Numbered from the stretch's first letter, positions 18,201-27,088 are shown. The stretch: 64,000 nucleotides of DNA from Synechococcus sp. BO 8801 (GCF_002252675.1 NZ_NQKY01000001.1:203315-267314), one strand, 5' to 3'. Notes: generated from the sequence alone by a model not told the origin. Numbers and translations are program-made.

Positions 18201-19580
18201 TCAGCCTTGCATTGCCCGGGAGCGCACCTCCTCGAGGCTGCAGCGCCGCCGCAGCGCCCCGTTCTCGAAAACGGTCTGCAGGCAGCTGGCCGGATGGGGC
18301 TCCGGTCGCTCCAGCACCACCGTCCGATACCCCCGTTCGTCGCGGATCAGGTCGAGCACGCCGGCCTTGCTGGTCTTGGCGGGATCGGTGACCGGGCACT
18401 TGTGCACCGGCTGGATCCGGCCGGCCCGCTCCACCCACGACACCTTGTAGGCGAAGCGCTGGCTGTCCCGGTTCACCTGCTGCAGCAGGCCGCCCCCCAT
18501 GCCGAAGGCCACGTTCTCGACGCTGAAGCCCGCCGCCAGGATCGCCTCGATCACCAGCGGCAGGCTGGTGGCGGTGATGCCGTCCCCCTGGATCACCCGC
18601 ACGTGCTCCAGCACCCGGTAGCCCTTGCCGTTGAGCCGGCTGCCGAAACGGGCCTCCAGGCGCCGCAGCAGCTCGGGGACGATCGCCACCGGATCGCCCG
18701 AATCGGGCCGGATCACCACGGTGGCGCCCGAGGCGATCACCTGCTCCCGCAGCTGCTCGCCCCAGAGATGGTCGACGGCGTTCCAGAGGTCGTAGGCGTC
18801 GGAGACCACCGCCAGCACGGCACCGGGCCTGGCGAAGCGGTCGAGCATGGTCCGGTAGGCCTCCAGCTCGTGCTCCTGCCCCCAGGCCAGGATCGTGGAG
18901 TGCTCGGCGGCCGGAATCGAGAAGCCGGCCATCGGGCCGTCGTAGTGGCGCCGGCCCGCCACCAGGGCGGCGACGGTGTCGGTGCCGCGGAAGGCCACCA
19001 GGTGGGCCAGGCCGCCGATGGCGGCACTTTCCCGGCTCGAGACGCCGCGGGAGCCGAAGTCGTGCAGGCGGAAGGGGAGTTCGGCGGCCGGGTCGTCGGC
19101 GGAGCGCTCCAGGGCTGCCCGCAGGATCTCGCGGAAGTGCCAGCTGCGGGTGGCCACGGTGGTGGGGTACCAGAGGCGCAGCAGCAGGGTCTCCACCCAG
19201 GTGACCAGCCAGGCCAGGGCCGGATCGGTGGACTCCACCGTCATCAGCACGTTGCCGGTGGGTACCCGGCTGCCCTCGGGGACGGCCCGGATGCGCAGGG
19301 GCAGCCGGCCGCCATGGACGCTGAGGAGACGCTGCCAGCCCTGGTGGTTGAAGGGCAGGCCGTGGGCGCTCCAGAGGTCGGCGGCCTCCTCCACATCGCC
19401 CCGGGTGACGGGCCGCTCCAGGGTGTCCTGCAGCAGCATCTGCAGTCCGAAGAACAGGGTGTCGGGGTTTTCGCCGCCGCGGCTTTCCATGTAGGCCCCC
19501 ATGGCAGTCAGATCGGGGGGGTACTGGAGCCAGTGGCTGCCCTTGTAGCTGTCGGTGTCGAGCAGAAGATTGAAGTCCAT
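18201..19580 (-). CDS. nadV: Nicotinamide phosphoribosyltransferase NadV
   Basis: 459-residue NAMPT/NadV: converts nicotinamide plus PRPP to nicotinamide mononucleotide, giving a deamidation-free NAD salvage route. Hallmarks are LLDTDSYKGSHWLQYP at the N-terminus, FRLHDFGSRGVSS near residue 178, PAAEHSTILAWG at ~230 and VSDAYDLWNAVD at ~275, then VVIRPDSGDPV and GFSVENVAFGMGGGLLQ. It follows the NMN adenylyltransferase by 12 bases; the pair matches Synechocystis slr0787-slr0788. Together they convert nicotinamide to NAD in two steps. Confidence 0.92.
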   Translation of the reverse strand: MDFNLLLDTDSYKGSHWLQYPPDLTAMGAYMESRGGENPDTLFFGLQMLLQDTLERPVTRGDVEEAADLWSAHGLPFNHQGWQRLLSVHGGRLPLRIRAVPEGSRVPTGNVLMTVESTDPALAWLVTWVETLLLRLWYPTTVATRSWHFREILRAALERSADDPAAELPFRLHDFGSRGVSSRESAAIGGLAHLVAFRGTDTVAALVAGRRHYDGPMAGFSIPAAEHSTILAWGQEHELEAYRTMLDRFARPGAVLAVVSDAYDLWNAVDHLWGEQLREQVIASGATVVIRPDSGDPVAIVPELLRRLEARFGSRLNGKGYRVLEHVRVIQGDGITATSLPLVIEAILAAGFSVENVAFGMGGGLLQQVNRDSQRFAYKVSWVERAGRIQPVHKCPVTDPAKTSKAGVLDLIRDERGYRTVVLERPEPHPASCLQTVFENGALRRRCSLEEVRSRAMQG

Positions 19581-19592
19581 GGTGTGCGCTGC

Positions 19593-20609
19593 TCAGAGTC
19601 GCGAGATGAAGTGCTGGATGATCTGGACGTGGTCCTCGAAGAAGCTGTCTTCGTGGGCGTAGATGTCGGCGAGGGGCATCCAGAAGGCCTTCTCGGCGTC
19701 ATCGCCGCCGCGGACGGAGGGCAGGGCCCCGCCCTTGAGCTGGATCAGGAAGGCGTGGGTGATGACCCGGCCGCGCTGGGAGCGTCCCGGAGCATCGAAG
19801 ACGTGGCGATCGGCGATCGATCCCTCCAGCACGGGCCTGGGCACCTTGAGGCCCGTTTCCTCCCGCAGCTCCCGCAGCATTCCATCGACCACCTGCTCCT
19901 GCTGGTTGAGGTAGCCCCCCGGCAGGGCGATCAGCCCCTGGCCCGGCCGCACCCGGCGGCGCACCACCAGCACATGGCCCGACTGGACCACCACCGCATC
20001 GGTGGTGACGAAGGTGGGCGGGTAGGGCGCCACCGACCACAGCTGGCGGTAGCCGGCGATGTAGTCGGCCTCCTGGCGCAGCCAGCGGTAACGGCCCGTG
20101 TCCTGATAGTCCGTCAGGAAGGCCCGCACCGCCTCCGGGACATGGGCGGCCCACTCGGTTGCAGCGGCGTCAGAGAAGTAGGCCTGGCGAATGGCCGTGG
20201 AGTGGACGTCGCTTTTGAGGGGCACATCCTGGAAGTCCCACTGAGGAAACAGATCGAGGTAGTAACTGCTGCGATCCTTCCGGTGACCGATGAGCAGCAC
20301 CCGTTCGTCCTCGGCCGTGACGGCGAGCACTTTCTGCTGCACCTCCGCCAGCCAGAGATTGTCGGAGTAGAGATGGTCGCGGATCGGGATCACCTCCAGC
20401 CGCCGCTGCCACGTGGCCGGAAGGGCGGACCGGATCATGGCCTCCCGTTCCTCGCTGCTCCAGGGGTTGCGGGTGTCGGGGGCGCAGCGGTGGCTGCCGA
20501 GCAGCAGGATCAGCCGATCGGCCCTCTCCAGGGCCGCTTCGACCAACCCGAAATGCCCCTCATGGAAGGGCTGGAACCGTCCGATGAGGACGGCGACGTC
20601 GTGATTCAT
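19593..20609 (-). CDS. nadM: Bifunctional NMN adenylyltransferase / Nudix hydrolase (NadM type)
   Basis: 338 aa from the ATG at 20609. Residues 1-170 are a nucleotidylyltransferase fold with GRFQPFHEGH (the HxGH-type motif) and HSTAIRQAYF (ISSTxIR-like). Residues ~195-330 are a Nudix hydrolase with the box G-x5-E-x7-REETGL (GGYLNQQEQVVDGMLRELREETGL). The architecture equals Synechocystis Slr0787: NMN to NAD in the first domain, ADP-ribose-type pyrophosphatase in the second. It heads the run nadM-nadV-nuclease-ATPase-Nif11. Confidence 0.92.
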   Translation of the reverse strand: MNHDVAVLIGRFQPFHEGHFGLVEAALERADRLILLLGSHRCAPDTRNPWSSEEREAMIRSALPATWQRRLEVIPIRDHLYSDNLWLAEVQQKVLAVTAEDERVLLIGHRKDRSSYYLDLFPQWDFQDVPLKSDVHSTAIRQAYFSDAAATEWAAHVPEAVRAFLTDYQDTGRYRWLRQEADYIAGYRQLWSVAPYPPTFVTTDAVVVQSGHVLVVRRRVRPGQGLIALPGGYLNQQEQVVDGMLRELREETGLKVPRPVLEGSIADRHVFDAPGRSQRGRVITHAFLIQLKGGALPSVRGGDDAEKAFWMPLADIYAHEDSFFEDHVQIIQHFISRL

Positions 20610-20844
20610 GGTGAACCTCAGAATCCCTGAGATGAAGTCCGCCTCAGTGGCAGACTCCACACTCCTAGCACGAACCCTTTACAGGGCAAGGCCATGCCTG
20701 GACTTCAGCGGATCGGCCCTGAGGTGATCGTGAGGCGGAAGATGGCTGTAGCGGGACAGGCTGCGGAGTGCTTCCGGGCCGCAGGATTCAGTGGCCGGGT
20801 GGCGTGAGAGGAGACCTCTTCACGTTTCAGGAACTTGAGCATCT

Positions 20845-21054
20845 TCACGGCTTCCGTTGTTTCTCTGTCCGGTGCATTCCAGCCATGGAGCGCTGGCATG
20901 GCGTTCGCTGAGAAGTGCCCATTCCTTGGTGGAGGCCAGGCGTTGTTGGGCTTTCCATCACCGCGGCGAATGAGAAGGACGAGAAGCACGCGATGACAGT
21001 CGCCACGATGGTGCACAAGGAGATCACGACCGCCACGATCACCACCACCGACAT
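20845..21054 (-). CDS. Doubtful 69-aa membrane ORF downstream of the PEBP remnant
   Basis: Starts with a 30-residue hydrophobic stretch (VVVIVAVVISLCTIVATVI) and ends with a basic, low-complexity tail rich in Met, Gln and Arg. The ATG at 21054 has GGAG too close for a ribosome site. It may be chance coding within decayed DNA; an authentic single-span small membrane protein cannot be excluded. Confidence 0.25.
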   Translation of the reverse strand: MSVVVIVAVVISLCTIVATVIACFSSFSFAAVMESPTTPGLHQGMGTSQRTPCQRSMAGMHRTEKQRKP

Positions 21055-21100
21055 CTCCGTATCGGATCCACGTTCTCAGCTTCTCCCCCTGACGGACGAC

Positions 21101-21372
21101 CTTCCCATCCCGGCCATAGAGCCCCGTGAGGGTGGCGGTCGCCAGCGCATGGCCGCCCATGGCCATGAGCACCTCGGGCGCGCTGGCCCCGGCCGGCAGA
21201 TCAAGGCTTCGATCGAGGGCGCTCAGGGTGAAGCGGTAGCGATGGGGCGGACCCGGTGGTGCCGGGAGACCCCCAGGGGCAAGGCGTGGACCTGGGCAGG
21301 GATGTCGAACAGCAGCCAGTGCACCCTGACGCCAGCCGGTGCATCAGGGTTGTCCATCATCAGCGCTCTCCA
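21101..21372 (-). pseudogene. Phosphatidylethanolamine-binding protein (YbhB/YbcL type) remnant
   Basis: Two adjacent frames together carry PEBP hallmarks: one has LMMDNPDAPAGVRVHWLLFDIP then LPLGV, the other has PHRYRFTLSALD, LDLPAGAS and MAMGGHALATATLTGLYGR, matching the DPDAPxG, GPHRYxF and EGHxLAxA blocks in order. The block between them (KGxxxGxNDFGxxGYGGPCPP in intact members) is missing, and the shift of frame coincides with the deletion near 21245-21260. The N-terminal ~45 residues are also missing; the 5' end abuts the gene at 21389. So the gene is truncated, deleted internally and frameshifted. Confidence 0.8.
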
Positions 21373-21388
21373 GTCGCATCGGCCGGCC

Positions 21389-21592
21389 TCAGGCGATCCG
21401 GCCGGGCGGCGGCTCGACACCGGCGGCGGCTTCGAGTGCCTCCTCGGTCAGTAGGGCGGCGTCCTCGGCCTCCTCGCTGACGGGCGCGAGGGGCTCTCCG
21501 GTGAGCTCGGCGGCGAGGTCGTCCAGCATGCGCCGCGGTTCGAGCTGATCGTCCGCGTCATCGTCCACGGGGCGCGGAAGGGTCGAGGCCAT
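21389..21592 (-). CDS. Small acidic protein of unknown function
   Basis: 67 aa from the ATG at 21592. Strongly acidic and alanine-rich (PVDDDADDQLEPRRMLDDLAAELTGEPLAPVSEEAEDAALLTEEALEAA when read in pieces), no membrane segment and no cysteine. Codon bias and GC content resemble the real genes better than the PEBP remnant just downstream. Not recognised; could be a truncated gene that fused its end to the pseudogene. Confidence 0.45.
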   Translation of the reverse strand: MASTLPRPVDDDADDQLEPRRMLDDLAAELTGEPLAPVSEEAEDAALLTEEALEAAAGVEPPPGRIA

Positions 21593-21756
21593 GGCTGTCT
21601 CTCGAAGGAAGCGGCAAAGGGCAGCGTCTGCCCGAACCGTACCCGCCACAACAGGGATGGGCAGCAGCAGCGGCGGATGTGCTGCATCCGCCGTCGAGGG
21701 CCGTGGCTAGCACGAAACAATGAGTGAGGGTTGGGGCCGTGAGTGGCAGGACGACC

Positions 21757-22422
21757 ATGCAGCTGGAGGTCGGCGTGGCGTCGCATGGACTGGCGCTGGA
21801 CGGTGTCCTGACCCTGCCGGAGCCGGCCGCGGGTCTGGTGCTGTTCGCCCATGGCAGCGGCAGCAGCCGCCTCAGCCGCCGCAACCGGTACGTGGCCAGC
21901 GTTCTGGTGGACGCAGGGTTGGCCACGCTCCTGCTCGATCTGCTCACCGCCGCCGAGGAGCGGATCGATGAGCTCGATCGCTCCCTGCGCTTCGATATCC
22001 CCCTGCTGGGCCGACGCCTGATCGGGGCCATCGACTGGGTGGGCTGCCAGCCGGACCTGAGTGACCTGCCGATCGGACTGTTCGGCGCCAGCACCGGCGC
22101 CGCGGCGGCCCTGGTGGCGGCGGCGGCACGCCCGGAGTCGGTGGCCGCCGTGGTGTCGCGGGGCGGACGCCCCGATCTGGCGCCTGCCGACCTGCCGCTG
22201 GTGGCCTGCCCCACCTGTCTGATCGTCGGTGGCCTGGATTTCGAGGTGCTCCAGCTCAACCGACAGGCCGCGATGCTCCTCACGGCCCCCCATGCCCTGC
22301 AGGTGGTGCCGGGAGCCACCCACCTGTTCGAGGAGTCCGGTGCCCTGGAGCAGGCCGCCCACCTGGCCCGCGACTGGTTCCTCCGCCACCTGGCCGGGGC
22401 CAGGACCGAAGCCCTCTCCTGA
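21757..22422 (+). CDS. Dienelactone-hydrolase-like alpha/beta hydrolase
   Basis: 221 aa from the ATG at 21757 (an in-frame GTG at 21724 would add 11). LVLFAHGSGSSRLSRRNR near residue 30 resembles the oxyanion segment of this hydrolase family; LFGASTGAAAALVAAA near 110 is the nucleophile elbow, GxSxG; a late acid and His are in IVGGLDFEVL and VPGATHLFEE. Typical of small serine hydrolases found beside phosphoribosyltransferases in bacteria. Substrate not predictable. The PRTase follows by 23 bases. Confidence 0.8.
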   Translation: MQLEVGVASHGLALDGVLTLPEPAAGLVLFAHGSGSSRLSRRNRYVASVLVDAGLATLLLDLLTAAEERIDELDRSLRFDIPLLGRRLIGAIDWVGCQPDLSDLPIGLFGASTGAAAALVAAAARPESVAAVVSRGGRPDLAPADLPLVACPTCLIVGGLDFEVLQLNRQAAMLLTAPHALQVVPGATHLFEESGALEQAAHLARDWFLRHLAGARTEALS

Positions 22423-22445
22423 TCCGTCCCGCCGTTCCCGTCGCC

Positions 22446-23141
22446 ATGGTGCTCCGCGCTCCCCTCTGGACCAGCCGCCACCAGGCGGGCCTCGCCCTGG
22501 CCGAGGCCTTCGCCGATCGCCGGGGCCACAGCGGCGACACCACCCTGGTGGCCCTGCCCCGGGGCGGTGTGCCGGTGGCGGCCGCGATGGCGTCGCGGCT
22601 GGAGCTGCCCCTGGTGACCTGGTCGGTGCGCAAGGTCGCCGATCCCAGCTGGCCCGAACTGGCGATCGGGGCCGTCGCCGCCGGCGGGGTGGTGGTCTGG
22701 CGCAACGGGGCGGGGGGCCGGCAGCGGGCCACCACGGCAACAGAGCACGGCTGGTTACGGGACCAGGAGCTGGAACTGCAACGGCGGCAGCGCCGGTTCG
22801 GGGACCCACCCGCCGATCAGCTGCGCGGCCGGCACCTGATCGTGGTGGACGACGGCATCGCCACCGGCATGACGGTGAAGGCGGCGCTGCTGTCCCTGCG
22901 CCGTGTGCGCCCGGCCTCCCTGGCCCTGGCGGTGCCGGTGGTGGATCGGGACGTCGCCGGCGAACTGGGCCACCTGGTGGAACGCATGGAGGCCCTGGCC
23001 GTCGTCAGCGACCTGCAGGCCGTGGGGCTCTGGTACGAGCACTTCGAGCAACTCAGCGACCGTCAGGTGCTCGCCCTTCTGCAGGGCTGCCGGGGCGGCA
23101 TACCATCAACCCCACCTGCGCCACCGCTGAGCGGCCCATGA
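22446..23141 (+). CDS. Phosphoribosyltransferase-fold protein
   Basis: 231 aa type I PRTase. VALPRGGVPVAAAMA (residues ~34-48) is the PPi loop region, VVDDGIATGMTVKAAL (~136) is the PRPP-binding motif. A flexible hood-like insertion lies between them. The nucleobase substrate is unknown; the family next to alpha/beta hydrolases is often annotated only as phosphoribosyltransferase. Its stop (TGA 23139-23141) overlaps the next start by four bases (ATGA), implying translational coupling to the kinase gene. Confidence 0.85.
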   Translation: MVLRAPLWTSRHQAGLALAEAFADRRGHSGDTTLVALPRGGVPVAAAMASRLELPLVTWSVRKVADPSWPELAIGAVAAGGVVVWRNGAGGRQRATTATEHGWLRDQELELQRRQRRFGDPPADQLRGRHLIVVDDGIATGMTVKAALLSLRRVRPASLALAVPVVDRDVAGELGHLVERMEALAVVSDLQAVGLWYEHFEQLSDRQVLALLQGCRGGIPSTPPAPPLSGP

Positions 23142-24277
23142 CCCTGGGGGAATCCGACGGCGCCCTGGTCTCCATCGCCGAGGCGTTCGAGCTTCCCGGC
23201 CGGGTTCGCAGCCTCGATCCTCTGGGCAGCGGCAACGTCAACGAGAGCTTCGTCGTCGTCTGCGACGGCCCGCCCGAGCGGCGGTTCGTCCTGCAGCGCC
23301 TGAACCGCAGGGTGTTTCCCCGGCCCGATCTGGTGATGGCCAACATCCTCGCCCTCGGGGAGCATGTCGACCGGCGCCTGGCAGGGGAGGGCTTCCCCCT
23401 GGGGGAGCGGCGCTGGGAGGTCCCCCGGGTGGTGCGTTGCCGCGCCGACCAGCGGCCCTGGGTGGAGCGGGGGGACGGCTTCTGGCGCCTGATCACCTTC
23501 GTCGAATTCTCAAGGAGCTTCGATCTGGTGACCAGTGCCGACCAGGCCCGGGAGGTGGGCGTCGGCCTGGGTCTGTTCCACCACCTGATCAGTGATCTGT
23601 CTCCGGAGCGGCTGGCCGACACCCTGGAGGGCTTCCATGTCACCCCCAGGTATCTGGAGCAGTACGACGCGGTGCTGGCCGGCGCACCGGCCGCGGCCGG
23701 GGGCGACGTCAGCCATTGCCGGGCCTTCGTGGAGGAGCGCCGGGACTTCGCGCCGGTGCTGGAGGCGGCCAGGGTGAGCGGCCGTCTGCGGCTTCGCCCC
23801 ATCCACGGGGACCCCAAGGTCAGCAACGTGATGCTGGAAGCCGGCTCCGGCCGGGCCGTGGCCCTGGTGGACCTCGACACGGTGAAGCCCGGGCTGATCC
23901 ACTACGACATCGGCGACTGCCTGCGCTCCTGCTGCAACCCCCTCGGCGAGGAGACGGCGGATCTGGAGGCCGTCCGTTTCGATGTGGACCTCTGCCGCGC
24001 GGTGCTGGGCGGCTACCTGTCCGCCGCCTCAGGCTTTCTCACCGAGGCCGACTACGACCACCTCTACGCCGCGATCCGCCTGATCAGCTTCGAGCTTGGC
24101 CTGCGTTTCTTCACCGATCACCTGGCTGGAAACGTCTACTTCCGGACGGAGCGGCCCGACCACAACCTGCAGCGGGCCCTGGTGCAGTTCCGGCTGACGG
24201 CCAGCATCGAGGCCCAGGAGCGGCAGATCCTCGCGGTGATCGACGAGCTCCGGGCCGGCTGCGCCAGCCGCCTCTGA
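23138..24277 (+). CDS. Aminoglycoside-phosphotransferase-fold kinase (APH family)
   Basis: 379 aa. Kinase landmarks: N-terminal lobe with LGSGNVNESFVVVCDG and FVLQRLNRRVFP (substrate-lobe Lys not obvious but QR-LNRR follows), catalytic loop RPIHGDPKVSNVML (HGDxxxxN, Asp in HGD), and metal-binding LVDLDTVKPG. The pattern and the neighbouring LxxGDxxP resemble N-acetylhexosamine-1-kinase-like members. Probable small-molecule (sugar-like) kinase. It overlaps the PRTase by four bases and the next gene by one base. Confidence 0.8.
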   Translation: MTLGESDGALVSIAEAFELPGRVRSLDPLGSGNVNESFVVVCDGPPERRFVLQRLNRRVFPRPDLVMANILALGEHVDRRLAGEGFPLGERRWEVPRVVRCRADQRPWVERGDGFWRLITFVEFSRSFDLVTSADQAREVGVGLGLFHHLISDLSPERLADTLEGFHVTPRYLEQYDAVLAGAPAAAGGDVSHCRAFVEERRDFAPVLEAARVSGRLRLRPIHGDPKVSNVMLEAGSGRAVALVDLDTVKPGLIHYDIGDCLRSCCNPLGEETADLEAVRFDVDLCRAVLGGYLSAASGFLTEADYDHLYAAIRLISFELGLRFFTDHLAGNVYFRTERPDHNLQRALVQFRLTASIEAQERQILAVIDELRAGCASRL

Positions 24278-24825
24278 TGTCCGGGACGCTCCGCCATGGC
24301 TTCGACCTGCGCCCCTTCGGTGCTGACGGTCCCTCGCCGGGCCTGCGGCTGGAGGGTGAGGTCTGCCGGGAGGGGGCCCTGCTGCGGCTCCGCTACCGGC
24401 TGAGCGGCGTGATCGAGACGGTGCAGCTGCCGCCACCGGTCGCCTCGCCCACACGGAGGGACGGGCTCTGGACCACGACCTGCTTCGAGTGCTTCTGGGG
24501 CCTCGAGGGCGAGCGGCCCTACTGGGAACTGAATCTTTCCCCGGCGGGCCACTGGAACCTGTACCGACTGGAGGACTACCGGCTGGGGCTGCGGCCGGAG
24601 CCTGGCTACGACCGGCACTTGCACCGGGTGAGCCAGGGGGGCGGAGTTCTGTCCATGGAGCTGGATCTGCCGCTGCCGGCCCCGATTGCCCCCGATGCCC
24701 CCCTGCAGGTGGCGATCGCCGCAGTGATCGAGGACCGTCACGGCCAGCTGAGCTACTGGGCCCTGGTCCATCCGGGGGCCGAGCCCGATTTCCACCGCCG
24801 GGACGCCTTCCTGCTGCGGCTCTGA
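24277..24825 (+). CDS. DOMON-like domain protein
   Basis: 182 aa in one overlap-linked set with the kinase (TGATG, one-base overlap). Visible DOMON-like pattern: LRLRYRLSGVIETVQLPP, CFECFWGLEGERPYWELNLSPAGHWNLYRLEDYR, then LDLPLPAPIAP and ISYWALVHPGAEPDFHRRDAFLL. The family is a carbohydrate/haem-binding beta-sandwich; ligand unknown. Cytoplasmic, no signal. Coupling to a sugar-kinase-like protein suggests a carbohydrate context, as inference. Confidence 0.75.
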   Translation: MSGTLRHGFDLRPFGADGPSPGLRLEGEVCREGALLRLRYRLSGVIETVQLPPPVASPTRRDGLWTTTCFECFWGLEGERPYWELNLSPAGHWNLYRLEDYRLGLRPEPGYDRHLHRVSQGGGVLSMELDLPLPAPIAPDAPLQVAIAAVIEDRHGQLSYWALVHPGAEPDFHRRDAFLLRL

Positions 24826-24840
24826 GGGCACCGCAGTGGC

Positions 24841-25764
24841 TTAGACGCCGGGGTCCGTGGCTTCGGCGTGGTAGCTGCTGCGCACCAGCGGGCCGCTGCG
24901 AACCTGGGCGAAGCCCATGCCGCGGGCGATGGCGCCCAGCTCCTCGAACTCCTCTGGCCGCCAGTAGCGGGCCACGGGGATGTGGGCGAGGGAGGGGCGC
25001 AGGTACTGGCCCAGGGTGAGCCGCTGGCAACCGGCGGCCCGCAGGTGCTCCAGGGTGGCGACCACCTCGGCGGCCGTCTCCCCGAGGCCCAGCATCAGGC
25101 CGGATTTCGTGGGAATCCCCGGCGCCAGTTCCCGGGCCGTGGCCAGCAGATCCAGGGAGCGGCGGTAGGTGGCGCCGCGGCGCACCTCCCCCTGCAGTCG
25201 CTCCACCGTTTCCAGGTTGTGGTTGAAGCACACCGGCGCGGCCGCCAGCACCGCGGCCAGCCGTTGGCGCTGGGCAAGGCGGCCCGCTTCGGGGTCCGGG
25301 TGTCCCCCCCAGAAATCGGGCGTCAGCACCTCGATCAGCACCCGGGGATCCCGGCGGCGGATCGCCGCGATGGTGGCGGTGAAGAGGCTTGCCCCGTGGT
25401 CGGGCAGGTCGTCGCGGGCCACGGCGGTGAGCACCACGTAGCGCAGGCCGAGCTCCTGCACCGCCTCCGCCACCCGCTCCGCCTCGGCCCCGTCCAGGGG
25501 CATCGGGGCCCGGCCCTTGTCCACCTGGCAGAAGGCGCAGCTGCGGGTGCAGATCGGGCCCCCCAGCAGGAAGGTGGCCGTGCCGGCGGCGTAGCACTCG
25601 CCCCGGTTGGGACAGCGCCCCTCCTCGCAGATGGTGTGCAGCCGCTGGGCCTTGACCACCCCCTGCACCCGTTCAGTGGCCGAGGCCTCCCCCAGGGGAC
25701 GACGGATCCAGTCCGGCAGTCGCTCGGCGGGGGGGGTGGCGCTGTAGCGGCTGGTGGCGGTCAT
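24841..25764 (-). CDS. lipA: Lipoyl synthase
   Basis: 307 aa radical-SAM enzyme inserting two sulfurs into octanoyl groups. N-terminal auxiliary cluster cysteines: [12 protein letters not shown]; radical SAM cluster [11 protein letters not shown]-terminal serine motif RSSYHAE. Start at the ATG at 25764; upstream residues have no family match. It follows recR by 16 bases in the same direction, as in other picocyanobacteria. Confidence 0.95.
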   Translation of the reverse strand: MTATSRYSATPPAERLPDWIRRPLGEASATERVQGVVKAQRLHTICEEGRCPNRGECYAAGTATFLLGGPICTRSCAFCQVDKGRAPMPLDGAEAERVAEAVQELGLRYVVLTAVARDDLPDHGASLFTATIAAIRRRDPRVLIEVLTPDFWGGHPDPEAGRLAQRQRLAAVLAAAPVCFNHNLETVERLQGEVRRGATYRRSLDLLATARELAPGIPTKSGLMLGLGETAAEVVATLEHLRAAGCQRLTLGQYLRPSLAHIPVARYWRPEEFEELGAIARGMGFAQVRSGPLVRSSYHAEATDPGV

Positions 25765-25780
25765 GGTGTCGCGGTGGGGT

Positions 25781-26380
25781 TCATTCCATGCGCCGGCGTC
25801 CTTCGAACGCCCGGGCCAGGGTGACTTCGTCGGCATACTCCAGCTCCCCCCCCACCGGCAGGCCGTAGGCGATGCGGGTGACGCTGGTGAACGGTTTGAG
25901 CAGCCGGGCCAGGTAGAGGCTGGTGGTGTCCCCCTCCACGCTGGGGGTGAGGGCCAGGATCACCTCGATCGCATCCTCCCGGTCGACCCGCTCCACCAAA
26001 GGCTGGATCTGCAGCAGCTCCGGACCGATGCCATCCATCGGTGAGATCAGCCCGCCCAGCACGTGGTACTGGCCGTGGAATTCACGGCTGCGTTCCATCG
26101 CCAGCAGGTCGCGGGAGTCGGCCACCACACAGATCTGGCCGTTGCGGCGCTCCTCATTGCGGCAGATCTCGCAGAACTCCTCGGCCGAGAGATGGAAACA
26201 GCGCCGGCACTGGCCCACCTGGCTGCGGGCCGCCAGCAGGGCATCGGCGAAGCTGCGGATCTGCTCCTCCGGCTGGCGCAGCAGGTGCAGGGCCAGTCGC
26301 TGGGCCGTGCGGGGCCCGATGCCGGGCAGTCGTTCGAACTGGTCGATCAGCCGGGCCAGGGGTCGGGTGAAACCGCTCAG
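25781..26380 (-). CDS. recR: Recombination mediator RecR, with no canonical start codon near the family N-terminus
   Basis: 199 aa from the CTG at 26378-26380 fits RecR length (~200). The helix-hairpin-helix is [18 protein letters not shown], the zinc finger CRRCFHL…CEICRN, and the Toprim part [13 protein letters not shown], then [15 protein letters not shown]. No ATG, GTG or TTG occurs between family residue 1 and the ATG at 26491, which would add 37 arginine- and glycine-rich residues and overlap psbP. Either CTG is used or the protein has an N-terminal extension. Role: repair and RecFOR loading. Divergent to psbP. Confidence 0.85.
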   Translation of the reverse strand: MSGFTRPLARLIDQFERLPGIGPRTAQRLALHLLRQPEEQIRSFADALLAARSQVGQCRRCFHLSAEEFCEICRNEERRNGQICVVADSRDLLAMERSREFHGQYHVLGGLISPMDGIGPELLQIQPLVERVDREDAIEVILALTPSVEGDTTSLYLARLLKPFTSVTRIAYGLPVGGELEYADEVTLARAFEGRRRME

Positions 26381-26489
26381 CGGACCGGCTGCAGGTAGGA
26401 ACGAATCTAGGCGGCCTGCTCGCGGCGGGCGACGGCGCCGGGTGAGGATGGCCCCGGCTCCCGCCAGCTCCCCCGCCCCGCCCCGTGCC

Positions 26490-27086
26490 ATGGGTTTCCC
26501 CGCCACCCACCAGCCCGTTGCCCCCGCCGCCGCCGGCCCCTGGCGAGCCCGCGCCGGCTCCCTGCTGGCGGGCCTGCTGCTGACCCTGATGCTGGTGGGC
26601 TGCAGCGCCGCCGCCGCGGGCCTGAACTCCTTCCAGAGCCCGGATGGCCGCTACGCCTTCCTGTACCCCACCGGCTGGACCCGGGTGCAGGTCTCCAATG
26701 GTCCCCAGGTGGTCTTCCACGACCTGATCAACAGCGACGAGACCCTCAGCCTGGTGGTGTCCGAGGTCACCCCCGACCGGGATCTCAGCCAGCTCGGCAG
26801 TGCCGTCGAGGTGGGCGAGACCCTGCGGCGCAGCGTCATCTCCCCGGAGGGCAGCGGCCGCGACGCTGAACTGGTGGAGGCCCACGAGCGCGAGCAGGGC
26901 GGCCGCACCTACTACGACCTCGAGTACACGGTCCATCTGGCCGACCGGGACCGCCACGAGCTCGCCACGGTGGTGGTCGACCGCGGTCGGCTCTACACCT
27001 TCGCCGCCAGCACCAACGAAGCCCGCTGGAACAAGGTGAAGGACCTGTTCGCCGTGGTGATCGGCTCCTTCACCCTGCAGATCTGA
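26490..27086 (+). CDS. psbP: Photosystem II PsbP-family lipoprotein (CyanoP)
   Basis: 198 aa with a lipoprotein signal ([13 protein letters not shown], lipobox Cys ~residue 38). The mature part matches Psb[67 protein letters not shown] and [18 protein letters not shown]. CyanoP is a lumenal PSII assembly-associated lipoprotein. Its ATG at 26490 faces recR; an FAD oxidoreductase follows two bases after the stop. Confidence 0.92.
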   Translation: MGFPATHQPVAPAAAGPWRARAGSLLAGLLLTLMLVGCSAAAAGLNSFQSPDGRYAFLYPTGWTRVQVSNGPQVVFHDLINSDETLSLVVSEVTPDRDLSQLGSAVEVGETLRRSVISPEGSGRDAELVEAHEREQGGRTYYDLEYTVHLADRDRHELATVVVDRGRLYTFAASTNEARWNKVKDLFAVVIGSFTLQI

Positions 27087-27088
27087 GA

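Larger units (their letters stand above)
20610..21388 (-). other. Gene-poor, decaying interval with a PEBP remnant
   Basis: About 780 bases upstream of nadM that hold no intact recognisable gene. The middle contains a truncated PEBP pseudogene (21101-21372) and a doubtful 69-codon membrane ORF (20845-21054). Base composition is lower in GC than the genes around it. The promoter of nadM should lie at its low-coordinate end (20610-20840); nothing distinctive was seen there. Confidence 0.6.
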
